A DNA stretch of 64,000 bases from Eupeodes corollae (lineage: Eukaryota > Arthropoda > Insecta > Diptera > Syrphidae), in the NCBI RefSeq assembly GCF_945859685.1, contig NC_079148.1, positions 120,200,589-120,264,588 on the forward strand, in the 5' to 3' direction. Positions 49,351 through 62,184 of the stretch are shown one piece after another. The stretch's first letter is position 1, and every line of letters starts with the position of its first letter. A model generated the notes under the pieces. That model ran no database searches. It was not told where the DNA came from and saw only the letters and a list, made by a program, of their open reading frames with translations. A program made the translations under genes and the position numbers.

Positions 49351-51400
49351 AGTGAGAAATTTAATGTGACACATACATTTTATAAAAACCGACGAATGAA
49401 GTGATTCATTTCCTTTTGGAATGTGTTGAGCAAAGTCTTGAAGAGACTCCAAAAGAATGTCATTTTTTAATATGTATAGACTTTTGAAATCTTCAATTTT
49501 CGAAACTTATTATTTTTAAATTATGTACATATATGTATATGTATAATTTTTAGTTGAAAAGCAATACTTATGATTTTATTCTAATTATAGGTTCAATGAA
49601 AAAAATGCTTGTACATTGGAGGACTAAGCTCATTTGGAAGCATGTTTCTGACCAGTTTAGTGTTACAGAGTAAATCAACAGCAGCAGCAGCAAAAGTATA
49701 AAATTAAAATCATTTGTTATCGGAGGTGCATGTAGTCAGAGCGGCAACCATCCTCTATACCATAAGACCAATTAGCCCTAAAGCATGCAGACGCATATAG
49801 CTAAGATGAGCATCAGAGCAACAGGAAAAAAGATGATGGAGGAGTAAGACTTGAACCCACATCAAAACTCATTCGATGCGCCGCCGCCGACGACGACGAC
49901 GACGCTCACCTCCAACAAGTTGTTTATAAATATTCCCTGATGATGATGCAGTAGACCCTATTCTGTACTATACTGAGCCGTGTCGCCGCCATCGCCACGT
50001 GCCAAGGGCTAAAAGTCAATTCTAATTATTTTACATTTTAGTTGGACGATTAAAAAATGATTCAGACTCAGACTTTAGTTCTCCAACAGGAGGAGACTTA
50101 AATTCCACCCGCAGGGCAATCGGATTCAATAGCCGTGTTTATGTCTGGAGTAAGAAAAAAAAATAAGAAAAGATATTTTAAAGATGTTACAGCGCACAGC
50201 CGCAACGCCCACACCAGAAACTAAAGATTCTGTGCTTATATTAAGTCTATTGATTTGAAGTTTGTTGTGCGGGAGCATTGCGACTATAATGTATAGACAA
50301 AAAATAACAGGAAGAACGCGTTCAACCCTTGGGGCAAAGTTATTCGTTTAAGATTGTGGAAAAAGGTGTGGGATGATGTTTTAAGAAACGAAGAGGGAAC
50401 GTTTCAGGGCCATGAGCGTGTATCACCAAGAGTGGTACCATAAGAAAACTGAGTTTTAGAATATATACTAAGTATAGAGATATTGTCTATCAATTGAGTT
50501 CAATCTTTGAAATTAAGGTTCTAAGCAGATTCACTTAAAGACAAGTTAACAGTAGGAAAAAGGTCGAAAATTTGAATTTTCTCAAAAAGTGCTTGACTTG
50601 GTTTCATACAATATAAAAAATATTTATTTTTATTTTACCAAAAGGGAATGAATGCTTTGAAAGGTATAATTACGCAGATGGTTTTTGGATTTATTAGGAG
50701 CCAATTTTAAGGAATAACCGCAGAATTTGACGAAGAAAAAAATTATTTTCGATAATAGTAAAAGTTTAACTCATAAGCAACAAACTGTTTATTCATCGAA
50801 AATAGTTTATAGGTTAAGCCTTCTGCGACTATTTCTTGTTTTCAGACTTCATGAAATGGCTCAAACGTTATATAAAGTCAAATAGAACTTTTAGACCAAA
50901 ATAAGCTAGTCTATGTTTTATCTTGTTGTTTATGTATAACATAAACTTTTATAAATTTGTTAAGACCGCTAAAATTTGTTAATGTCGTATATAAGTAAGA
51001 CTTCTCTCGAGCATGTATCACTCATACCTATACTTTTTGCACTTCGCCTTGAAATATTTTTTAAAGTGCCACATAGCCCCAACGCACATGAGTTTGTGTG
51101 TATGTGTTCAATGCATGTTTTTCCGCATTCATACTTAAATACCAACAACAAACCGTCTATAAATCTATATAATCTGATAAAACAAAAAAAAAACGGTTAA
51201 TCCATCCACCACACCGCAGTAACATCGTGCAACATCGAACAAAATGTCAATAAAAAGTACCACTTTGACCATGTACCTTCACTAATCCTGTTAATTGATA
51301 ATTAACTATCTAACCATCAGTTAATCCGAGTGCTAGTAGACAAAACAAAAAAAAACTCTGTCCAAATGCGCTGCCCGCAGTTCTACCAAATATGGTAACA
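49351..51400. other. Unassigned stretch
   Basis: AT-rich with a GCC/GAC trinucleotide tract at 49881-49904. No gene seen. Confidence 0.5.
49881..49904. repeat. (GAC)n/(GCC)n microsatellite
   Basis: Uninterrupted GCC then GAC triplets. Confidence 0.8.
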
Positions 51401-52830
51401 ATTTGAACACATTGTGTCACTTGTTTATTATTGTTATTGTTTTTTTGTTTGTTGCTGTATTCACGTGTGTTGTGTGTTGCTCTTGAGAGTGCAGACAGCA
51501 TCACACGTTCAACATGACACCTCGCAACATTCAGACCAGATGAGAAATGTCAAAAAAACCATAGAGTGCCTCCTCGGCTCAGCGCAGAGACGAGCGACGT
51601 AATGATGGAACATCATGTGGACATTCAATAACGCTCAACGCGCGTGGTCCATTGCATCATATATCCTTTGACGGATCGCCTTTAGTCTTTCGACACATGA
51701 TGCTCTCGCTCGCGCTAATAAAAGTCAAACGCAATCGCTTAATTAGCACCAAAGCGTCGAGTCTTCGTCGTCGTTCGCGTAGCGTTGTCTTGACTTTGAG
51801 GATGTTTTGTTTGGCCGCTTCGTCTGAACGGCTGACAGTAACATGTCACATTGCTGTAAAACTTTACTACACCATATGACCACAACGACGGCGATAAGTG
51901 TGAACAACGCATAATCTCGATCATAAATAAGAAAGCCAGCAGAAGTGGACCATTGCAAAGTGCGTCACGTCGTTGTTGCGTCTTATAATTTCCAAGACAT
52001 ATTTTCTCGTTCATCCCGAGCAAAGTTCGATCCCGCTCGATGTCGCATCATTAGAATAGGATGGGGACGCTGATGCCAATGGTGTGTGAAAAATGCAATA
52101 AACGCTCCCCTAAAAGCGTGCTCTTAATGAACGTCCTCATATTAAGCATTCCAACTCAGCCATAGATGGAGTTGGCATCGGAGAGCGCGGAGAAAAGAAT
52201 GTCCCTTCTCCAATTCTGCGATTACATGCGGATTACATGCAGCCAAGTGACAAAATCTACTCACTATATAGCCAGAGAGATGTTTTCTAGCGGCCGGCAG
52301 CTCAATTATTTCGCTAAGGCCTCATTACGCGCGCTAACTCCTCCATAAAAGCGTTGAGTAGAGTTCCAAGTAGCAAGCCATCCCGCAACTAACTTTAACA
52401 ACGTCCAACTGACCAACGGACGGACGACGACGACGCAATGGCCGTATATGCCCATGCGTGAGTGTGTAGGATTCTGATGGATCGATGGATTGCTATATGG
52501 CTTCTTTATAGAAAAAGAGTTAAACTCTATGCTGTTAAGAAAAGAATATGTTGCCCAGTTCTTGGCAGAGATGGATGGTTCGAGCTGTAACAACCAATGC
52601 GCGCATGGAAATCTCTGATGGTTCGCGTGGCGAGAAAAAATCCATGCGACTATTCTCGACGGAATGTAACATTTTACGTAATCATTTCGCAGACGAATGA
52701 GCGAACGGACGAGGACGGATGCGACGCGACGGACAGACAGCATGGCCAAAGTAAATATATGCATTTTAAAAGAAGACTCATACTTGGACATTGTCCATTT
52801 GGAACGGATGATCGATGATGTTATAAGTTA
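51401..52830. other. CpG-bearing mixed-composition region, function unknown
   Basis: The least AT-rich part of the window, with many CGTCG, GCGCGC and GGACGG words. The longest ORF is a minus-strand frame of 161 codons (52791-52306). Its predicted sequence has no motif, membrane segment pattern or repeat that I can name, and overlapping frames of 73-94 codons occur on both strands. It could be an upstream exon, regulatory DNA or an untranslated region. I see no supporting splice-site or codon evidence. Confidence 0.3.
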
Positions 52831-55509
52831 ACTTCCGGACACATAAGAATGAGTAGTAGTATAGCTTTATGAGAGTGTTGGAAGGAGGCCGAGTGGCGGG
52901 ATATACTGCTCTTTTCCCAACTGGCAACTGCGAACTGTTGCCCACACTTGGAAACCATTAGTCCTGATGTAAACACATGTAATTGCAGCCCATTTTAGGG
53001 TTCGGTCTTTGCAAGTGATTATTTAACTTTAATAAGGTAGAAATTTATAGCTCTGAACTTGGTGCAGTGGAGCTGTGATGGGCAAATATAGAGATAACAA
53101 TGAGCATGTTGACGATGAGTGAAGATTTGTTTTTGTTGTGTTTTCCAAAGCGCTTAGCAAATGCAATTAAGCTTGAACCAATTAGACATAAGCCTTTAAG
53201 GAAAATAAACCATAAAATATGATAACAAACATGCACGATGTTCCCTATCGAGGGAACATGCATCCAAAATGGGTACCACTTGCCACTAGAGGGATGTTTC
53301 TTTGACATTTTTGCTGATGTGGTACACTTTGTCACAAGTTAATTTCTGGGAAACAAGCTTGGTGGTCGGTTTCTGAGATGTTTGTATGTAGGCTTGGTTC
53401 TGTATGAAATTTCCACTGGATTGTTAAAGAATAAAATAGAAAATTTGAAAATTTTTCGACGTTTTAATTTAACTTGAATCTAAAGCCGTGGTTGTTTTAG
53501 AGAATTGTTCATATTTCAATATCGAGGAAGTGGTGTTAAATATTTAGAGAATTTCTAATATTCATAAACCAATTTGCTTTTGGGACCTAGCCTCCTTTTG
53601 TCATAATTGCAAACCTGCAATATTTTAGTATTATATAGAAATGTGAATACAAAAATTATTAACTTAATCCCAAAAAGTCTGTCACAGAGATTTCTTTAAA
53701 AAATGATTTCTATAATTTGAACTATAGCTTATATCAACATACGAAACACCAATAATAAACTAAAAAAAATAATTTTTAGAAGTAATCTTTCGAACAAAAC
53801 TATAGTTTTGAAATTGATCAATATGTGGTTCTTATTCACATTTTAATTAAGGTCAATATTGCTACCTTATGGGAAAATCTAATGATATGGATAAAAACTC
53901 ATACTATAGATTCCATTAACCCAAAACATCACAGTCTTCTCGTATACATATAAAAACTTCCAACTTTAAAATAGACTCATTAAACCCCGCATGCAATACT
54001 TTTATATTGAAGACTCATTAAGAATGCACCTTATAGAAAACTCTCCACATAACCTTTTTCAAGATATGTATGTAAAGAAAACAAATCCAAGCACTAAGTG
54101 ATACAAGGCAAGCAATTCCTTGATTATGCAAGACATTGGAACTTTTGAGACATTAACTTAGCAATTGAAATGCACGCATGTACATACACTCAGGTATAGA
54201 TACATTACGACATATAACACAAAACCAAGACACAACTTCAAAATCCCTTTCCTTGGATAGCCACTAATCGTATGCAAATATGCATATCCCGAGCAAAGTA
54301 CAGCTATATTGTGACTTTAGCATTTGTATCGCCCATCATGCCCGGCTCGTCCCCGTTGCGTCGTAGTCTTCGCTACCACCAACGCCACCACCTGACCTAT
54401 GGCACCCCAATCCGCCTGCCGCCATTATTGCCGAGCGCCTCAACACCACGTTTCCCTCTAGGTACGAGTACACACATTTTGTGAATTCGATTTCTCAAAA
54501 CCCTGTCCATGCATAAAATAAATGTATTTGGTTTCGGTTAGCCTTAGCTTAGCTATAGTGCTGCCGCTGCCGTGCCGCCTAGACAACGCTTAACAAATAA
54601 ACATTGAAATGAATTCCGGTGCGTTTTAGTGGGAGTCTTGCTGCGGGCTTTTAGTATAGACGCAGACGGCAAGTTGAGTGACGACGGTAGGGGACGGGCA
54701 TGCACGCCTGCTATATTGAACGGTTTCTATGGCGGTGGCGGTGGTGGTGACGGTGGTGACGGTTGACTACAATTGTTTTGTCACCTTCGATGTCAAACGA
54801 TATTTGCATAAAATATTCAACTGAACGCGTCATTATAGGTTGCAGTATGTGGTTCGGTGTTCTTGAGGTTTTGTTGTTAGTAGGTACTCGTATATGCTTA
54901 GCTTATATAAGTACTTAAGGCGGGTGGCTTGATAGCTGTATCACTATTAAATGCGAGTACTAACTCACACACTTTGAATGGGGTCAGAAATGGTGCATTA
55001 TGCCACTGAACCTTAAACGCACATATATTCGTGCACTGGGTCAATGGGATCCATAATTTAGTTTTCTATTCAATTTAGGTACCAACGGTGAGCGTTGGCC
55101 ATTGAATTGTGGGGTGCATACATTTATTGTCTTTTATAGGATTTATAGCCAGAGTTTGTACAAAACTTGTCAAAATTACATATGTACGTGTAAAATAACT
55201 GTTAAGTCGTTTTATTTAAACTGCAATGTGGAGCTTAAATACAGAAAATAATGTTGAAAATCCCACTAACAGTGAGTTTCATCGTTCTAACCTTAAATAA
55301 AAATCATAGAGAGTCAAGGGAAAAACATTAATATAACAAATCAAAACAATATACAAACTTAAATTTGGGATATTCGCGAAAAATAAATTTAATTTTGTCT
55401 GCAAACTTTTTGTTAAATATTTAAACAAAATAAAGGGCACTAAACAGTTTACGCGATTCATTTGTGAAATATTTTTAAAAAAAATTTTACTTTTAGAATT
55501 TTGACTTAC
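52831..55509. other. Unassigned stretch
   Basis: No recognisable gene. Contains a GGT/GGC-rich tract at 54731-54762 and mixed DNA at 54340-54700. ORFs at 53045-53335 and 54272-54484 match nothing known to me. Confidence 0.45.
54731..54762. repeat. (GGT/GGC)n microsatellite
   Basis: Trinucleotide-like GGTGGC/GGTGAC tract. Confidence 0.8.
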
Positions 55510-57180
55510 ACTTGACTTGTTTCTTACCTTTGACTCTGGCCATCTGACCATTGTGTCATATCAGCAAATTTCTCGTGTTAAAACTCTTCAGTTCAAGACA
55601 GAGCTTCTAAACGAACCGCTTGACAATACGAGAATGCCAACTGGGACGGTCTCAATAATTATTTTAATATTTTTAACTGGTCACTCATGGTCACATGTAC
55701 TTGGGCGAGTTAGTGATTCTATGGGACCAATCTTTTTTCGCACTTGTACTGTGGCAAGAGTTCTTAAAGATCTCAACATTCCGGACCAGCGGATTGTTCT
55801 GAAGAGGTGTTCTTCAACCCCGGCAAAACCACTGCGTAAGCTTTTTCATCTGTCCTACTCCTCAGGTCTCGTTTCGAGCGGATGGAAAACCGCATTTGTC
55901 CAGCCCATTCCCAAAAAAGATGAATCTTTCTCACCCTTTAATTACCGACCGATTACGTCCCTTTTTTCGAAGATCATGAAAACGCTGATTAATTATCAGA
56001 TAAAGAAATATCTTGAAGATCAAAAGCTTCTTAACGAGCATCGATACGGCTTTCGAAGCATTAGATCCACTGGTGATCTCATGGTTCATCTTACCGAACA
56101 GTGGAGCAAATCTGTACATCGTTTTGGGGAAAGTTAGATTATTGCACTTGATATTTCAAAGGCATTTGATAGAGTTTGGCAACAAGCTCTCTTATCGAAA
56201 ATGCGTGCATTTGGTATTGATGAATTCCTTCTTCGTTGGGTTAGAAATTACCTTTCGGAACATTCAATTGAAGTAGTATTGGACAGGTTAAAATCTGATA
56301 TTCAAAAAATAAACGCTGGTGTGCCCCAGGGCTCTGTTTTGTCTCCGACACTTTTCCTTATTTTTATAAATGATCTTTTGTCTGAATCTTCTAACCCACT
56401 TTATTGTTTCGCTGATGACAGTACCATCAGCTTCTTATATTCGTTTTTAGATCCTAATCGCATCCTTGTGCTTCGGATGTGGACTACCAACGGCGTATGA
56501 TAAGCTCATTAAATTCTGATCTTATCAGCATTGTCCAATTGGGAATCAAAAACCGTGTATAATTTAATGCTTCAAAATCCCAATGCTGTCTACTCTCACT
56601 GAAACGTGTGATCACATATTTGACATCGCCAAAAAATACTGTTAAGTGCTTAGGTTTTCTCCGAAGATGCAAGTATTTTTTACCCCTTCTGATCTGGCTA
56701 CAATTTATAATGCTTAAATTCATTCGAAACTCGAGAACAACTCTCATATCTGGGCAGGTGCTCCAATAACACATTTGAGTCTCTTCAAAAGTCAAATTAA
56801 AAAAAGAGGTCTAAAACTGATAGGTGGCCGTTGTTTAACTGAAACTTGTGTATCTCTTGAGCACCGCTGTAAGGTTTCATGCCTGTCATTATTTTATGGC
56901 TATTTCCATAAACAATGTTTTAGTGAAATAGCCAGTTGCATTCCTCACCTCAAACAATTTAACCGTAATACCCGTTCTTTTAGGAATGCCCATCAATTTA
57001 CCCTTGGGCCCAATTTCGGACGTACAATAAAGTACAGATATTCTTTTTTTAGCCGCACTAAACGAATGTAAAATGCTATACCAGACTCAATATTTGCCAC
57101 TTTCTAATTGCTCTCATTGTGTATAATCATTATAAGGGTATTCATATCCCCTTGAGTGCGCGCACAATAAAATAAAAATA
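55510..57180 (+). mobile_element. Non-LTR retrotransposon remnant (endonuclease end plus RT)
   Basis: The frame from 55517 starts with LFLTFDSGHLTIVS, resembling the end of a LINE endonuclease domain. It jumps, apparently by deletion, to RT sequence: VLKRCSSTPAKPLRKLFHLS, SSGWKTAFVQPIPKK, FNYRPITSLFSKIMKTL and YGFRSIRSTGDLM. A TAG at 56135-56137 interrupts, and the same frame resumes as ALDISKAFDRVW, then AGVPQGSVLSPTLFLIFIND and CFADDSTISF (catalytic box intact). After 56500 the frame breaks. Later blocks, HIWAGAP near 56745 and SLEHRCKVSCLSLFYGYFHK with RNTRSF near 56855-56980, are the C-terminal region common to this family. The element ends around an A-rich AATAAAATAAAAATAG at 57165-57180. 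No intact ORF1 is present. The clade is undetermined. Confidence 0.9.
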
Positions 57181-60100
57181 GATGTGATCCTGAAAATCTC
57201 AAAAAAAAAATCAAAAGTACGTATTCCAGATCTAATAAGCCTTTAAGAAAATGTTTAAGTCGAATATCCCACTTATCAGAGCCACATCTTTTAATTATTC
57301 CTCTCATCGATATTTGGGCATTTTCAACTTCTCACACCACCAAATCAACTTTTCGTAGTTTCTTACCACATCCAAATTGGTTTGATTAATCTTAGCCTTT
57401 CTTAAACAAGAGCAACATTTCTGGATTCAGGTGGCATATATTATGTTGCACTTAAATATTTCACAGAGACTTCAAGTAGGAGATATCTAAAGCGACTTAA
57501 ACTCAATCACCATCCGATAAACATTTTATTGACAATCGATAAACGGTTTATAAAAATGCAAATAAAATGAAAAATAATATCATTTCATAAATAAATATTG
57601 ATTTTTTAAGCAAAGTCGAATGATGTGTGTTTTTTTTTATCAAACTGCGCTGCGGTGACTCCCACAGTTTAGTTGCTTGCTTATCACAGGCTAAACAAAT
57701 ATTTAGCAATTTATATGTCAACAAAAACCGCGTTTTCTGAATTTAAAAGAAATAAACGTTGTCCCTCTGGACTGTGGGCTCTCTATGGTTTGGTGAGACT
57801 TCTGAGAGTTTTATTTTTCCAGACAAATTTGTGGAACATCACCGCATTAAAAAGTATCATGTTATAGACCAGTTTAAGGGGAGATTCGGCCTTATAACGG
57901 ATAGAGAAAGAAAAACTAGAAAACTAGGTGACAATTTTATTTCGACGCACAAGTGTGGATGGTTCTCACGAGTTTTGATGATTTTTTTTCGTGGTTTTGT
58001 TCCCACGTCTTGACACAGTGGCCTTTCCCGGTGCGATGTCGGTGCATGGTCAGACACACCAACTGTGTAATCAAACAGTAAATTTGTTGTTTAGGTTTAG
58101 TTAGGTTCTTGTTTCTATTTTTTACTGTCTGGGGTGTTGCTTATAACAAGTCACTGAGGAGACTTTCTTTTGCTGATTTGGGTTAAGAATAGGTAGAAAA
58201 ATGAGTCATCGTCTCTCGAAGACAAACATAATAAATTAAGGACATATTAAGCGAGAACAATTTTAAGAAAATGTTGAGACAAATATTGTATGTTGCTTTA
58301 CTTTCATCAACCCTATAAATCTAGGTGTCTAAGATCCTTAATCTTTAACGTTGGACATTTTCTAAGGCACCTAAATGTGAAATAAATTTCTCTGAAAAAC
58401 ATATTTGCCCTATTTTCAGTGTTTTATGATGAATTATTTTATGATAAATTCCAACTCCCAAGTGAATAAACATTTTTATTTCAAAATTTAGCAACATCTA
58501 AAGAAAAAGTCTTTGAATAATTCAAAACACAAATAAAATCACAGGCCTGGCGCTATTGCTGGCGCTGGACTGAATGACTCGATCACTGACCCAAATATAT
58601 CAATCCTCGAGGGAAAAATTATGTCTTATAAGCTCTAGCACAACATCAGCTCGAGTAAGTATATAAAAAAGGATTTTAAAAAATCACGCATCAGACAACA
58701 CACATGTTTCCATGTTCTTCTGTCATATAAAATCTGTCATAAGTCACCAACTTGACGTGTGTTAGCTCGTAAAGCGGCAAACTTGACACAAACATTTAAT
58801 AAAGGAATAAGAAAGAAGAAGTAAGTAATAAAAGAAGACGAATAAGACACACTCTAGCTGCCAGAGCAATCATCATCATCACCATTAGCGCCTAGGGAAA
58901 TTTCTCTACCAATCAGAAAACACTTGGGTATATCTGATGCTGATGGTTACCATGTTTTCGTTTGCTTTTGCGCTTAAGCACGCTGCTGTCCATCTCATTA
59001 ATATGCCAAAGCGTTAAGGTTAAACTATTGACATCCTCTCCCCAACCACCAGCAGCCAGTGGCGCATCAGCAAATAGCAAGCGGGCGGCCTGCAGTGAAG
59101 ATTGATAAAAATTAAAATAATTCACATTAATTATGCAATTAACGTTACCATCTGACAGATTGGCACATTTGTGCAATTCACCGCTAATTTCGTTGAGTTT
59201 TCTTCGTCGATTAGTTTTTTCTCTCCTCTCTGTCTTATGCACTTTGATGGGCATAGTAAATAAAATGTGTGATGTGATATGTGACTGGGAACCCTAGGAG
59301 GTAATATGTTTCTAGCTCATGGGAGTCCTAGCCATTCATTCATTCATTCATAGATAGTCTGAGAGTCTTTCTTCAACCATCTCTCTTCTCCGCTACTTGT
59401 TAGAGCGTACCTTTATATCTTATATGCATTCTAATAGAATCTAAGATATGTCTGGCGCTTGTCACGGAACTACCGCGGAATAGCAATTTCTTTCTAAATT
59501 TCATGTTGATACCTTCCTGCGATGCGCACATGCTCTTTTTCTTCCTCGTCAAAGCAGCTGGAGCTTGTCAACGATGGAGATTTGATGGTGAAATCTTCTA
59601 TCTTTTCGTCTATGTGATGTTGGCTCCTTTGTTGCACCTAGCCATCGATACTTATAGAAGTCTATCCGACTACCAGAATGCGCAGGCATTCTTTGTCAAA
59701 CATATACAACCTCTGAGAAGCAGACGACCGCAAACGCCGCCGCCGCCGCTGCGCTGGCCGATTCAACTCACGGATGATAGTTGGGAAGACAAAACTACGA
59801 CTGCGCTGCGCTGCGAGACTGAATCCACTCTCATAAATATTTGAAATTTTAGCGGTGAATTGAACCTGAATGTGTCATACTTTCTATCGATTGACATCAC
59901 TTGACAGGTTGGCAAGATTTTTTCCTAAATTCCTGGATTTAGATCGAAATTGTTTTAATTTAATTTTCGTTCTTTTATGTGGTGGCGGATCGGATGGATG
60001 ACGGTGTTTGTGCGTTTCTATTTGTATACGCTGAACGATTCTAGTACCTACCATACATACCTGTAGTTGGGGGAAATGTTTGTCATTACTTAAATTCGAA

Positions 60101-60534
60101 TCAGAGAGAGAATAGTGAAAATTCTTGGATCAGTCGCGGGTTCTTGACTATTTTCTCATGAAATGGATAATTCGTTTTAATTCGATTTAATTGTATATAA
60201 ATAGAATAGCGGGTTACGTTAAGAACGGACATTCAGAGCATTTGTCAAAGATTTGTGGACAAAGTTTTCTTTGGGAGCTGGGAATATATCAGCCAGAGTA
60301 ATTGTCACAATTAAAAGTTGGATACCTTTTTTGTGTGGAAGGTGATTTGGTGAGAGGAAAATCCGCTATAACTGCATTGATAATTCCCTTCTTCTTTATA
60401 TTCAATATCTATTACAGGGTTTGAAAATTCAGAACGTTTTTCAACTGTAGCAATGAAACAAACTTACATTTTAACGCTACGTGAATTTACTCCTAGTAAT
60501 TTGGATATTCGTTTTTTAATGCAAGGCGATTTTT
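57181..60534. other. Unassigned stretch
   Basis: No gene is supportable. The part at 58840-59260 is mixed in composition and holds TAATTATGCAATTA-like words and CATTCATTCATTC repeats (59333-59351); it could be regulatory. ORFs at 58913-59254 (minus) and 59503-59844 (plus) have no recognisable domain. Confidence 0.45.
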
Positions 60535-60686
60535 CATTTGTGGGATATTCGTGAGGCACATTAAATTTCTGAAAGGCCATTTAAAAATGTTATTTATATG
60601 AATTTGAAGGGTCATTTATCTGTAAGTTCGAGAGGAACTTGAAACCAGCTCATTTGAGGCATTTAATTTCAAATATCCCACAAATG
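60535..60686. mobile_element. MITE-like repeat with 15-bp inverted termini
   Basis: CATTTGTGGGATATT at 60535-60549 and its exact complement at 60672-60686 bound a 152-bp segment. Inside, GAGGCACATTAAATTTC near the left is repeated as GAGGCATTTAATTTC near the right in direct orientation. No target duplication is certain and no coding part is present. Confidence 0.6.
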
Positions 60687-61059
60687 AGATGCTAACAATG
60701 TCTACTACCTTGAACAAATCGTTAATAATGTTGCAACAATACATCAATGACTAATTAAGTAGTGAGACTTACAGACTTCTTATGAGGATTTATTGAAATG
60801 TATATGGATACTAGCTGACCCGACACACGTTGTTTTGTCATATAAATAATTTCTAGAGAATATTTTGCTAGAAATAAATATCTTATTGTAAGTGTGAAAG
60901 GTTGTGGTATATCATTGAGAGAGATATAGAACACTGTAAACGGTGACAAAATATAAAAATAACAAATCAACAAACAAATTTTTTTTATTTATTAAAATTA
61001 ATTCTTTAAAATTAGAAACATATCGCTAACTGTGACAATACAATAAAAAAAAACACAAT

Positions 61060-62184
61060 AAAAATCCCTTAACGAAGCAGAGTGTGCAATATTTTTTGTC
61101 ATCCCATCTTTTGCCAATACAAAAAAAACTCGAGAGCACGCTACTTATATTTGTTGAAAAACATGAAGTTCTCGAATCTAAGCCACAAACGGACATCGTT
61201 TGGCCTTGAGACTTATTGATAGTCATTGGAAATGTTAATCTAATTGGAAATTTAAGGCTCTTGAATTGAATTGGCACATCTATGAATATAATAGGGATTC
61301 GCAGTAATAATATGTTTTCACCTTGGAGGCTTCGATACTACATTTGTCATTAAATTTTTAATTACTCATCGCGTGCCATTGCACAACTGCGTTGTTTTCA
61401 AATAACGAAACAAAATTATTGGAGATCCAACCTTCAATTGTTAATTTTGGAATGGCATGTCTGGTAAATACAATCCGTCCAAAAACTCAATTGGATAATT
61501 TACATGCTTCGGTAGCATCACAAACTGTATCAATAGATTTGTATGACACCAAGTCTCCTGGTAACAAATGTTGTATCTTGAGATTTAATTCGTTGGCATC
61601 CACATTATTTGCTTCTTAAGTTGCTCTTTGTACATCGGGAAATATCTGGTCAATGAGAGCATCTTGTGAGTCAATAATCGTGCAGAAATCGCCCGTAATT
61701 TTATGCATCCAGTTTCATTTGTATTCACTTTTCCGTCTCCTATATCTAACAGCTGTTTTGATAATGTTTTAGCGGGTGGATCTTGAAGCATTTGAACATT
61801 CATATTTAATTTCAGTTATACTTTTTCAACATAACGCCTCAGTGGAGATCATTTTAGCACGCGTTGATCCATCAGTTTGCGTTGAACGCGGAATTTGTAG
61901 TGTTTGTAAGAAATCACCTGAAAAGAGTGCCGCCAAATAGTCTGTCGTTGTTTTTTATATCTTTTAATGTACTGTTCAATGCCTCAAGCGAATGTTTGTG
62001 TCCCTTAGTGCATTCAACCCAGAAGAAAATTTTACACTGTTTGGTTTTTGTTTTTTTTTTATAATACCGCGACTGGGTTATTTTGAAAATTTAGTGGCAG
62101 TTTAAATACTGAATGAGCTGTTTGCTGCATCCATAAAGTTGCCGCAATCTTAGAAGATGCAACAGCTAATGCGATACCATTATT
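61060..62184 (-). pseudogene. Helitron Pif1-like helicase, C-terminal part
   Basis: Reading from high to low coordinate, the frame starts GIALAVASSKIAATL and AHSVFKLPLNF at the edge of the inserted repeat. After a frame change it reads ECTKGHKHSLEALNSTLKDI and LFGGTLF. A break follows. MLQDPPAKTLSKQLLDIGDG comes next (61803-61700), then NYPIEFLDGLYLPDMPFQN, VGSPIILFR and LCNGTR near 61365-61515, and SLKFPIRLTFPMTINKSQGQ near 61200-61265. The last is the late helicase motif with its conserved GQ. The usual C-terminal FSHGQLYVACSRV stretch is frame-disrupted. All expected blocks are in order, so the protein was once full length. Stops and shifts show that it is dead. Confidence 0.88.

Noticed and set aside
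49835..49915. B-box-like GGGTTCAAGTC on the minus strand, possible tRNA or SINE
   Set aside because: No acceptable A box at the right spacing and no acceptor-stem pairing; upstream sequence is a GAC/GCC microsatellite.
58913..59844. Two 113-codon ORFs (minus 58913-59254, plus 59503-59844)
   Set aside because: No recognisable domain. The proline-rich part of the second comes from a GCC/CCG triplet run. Not called as genes.
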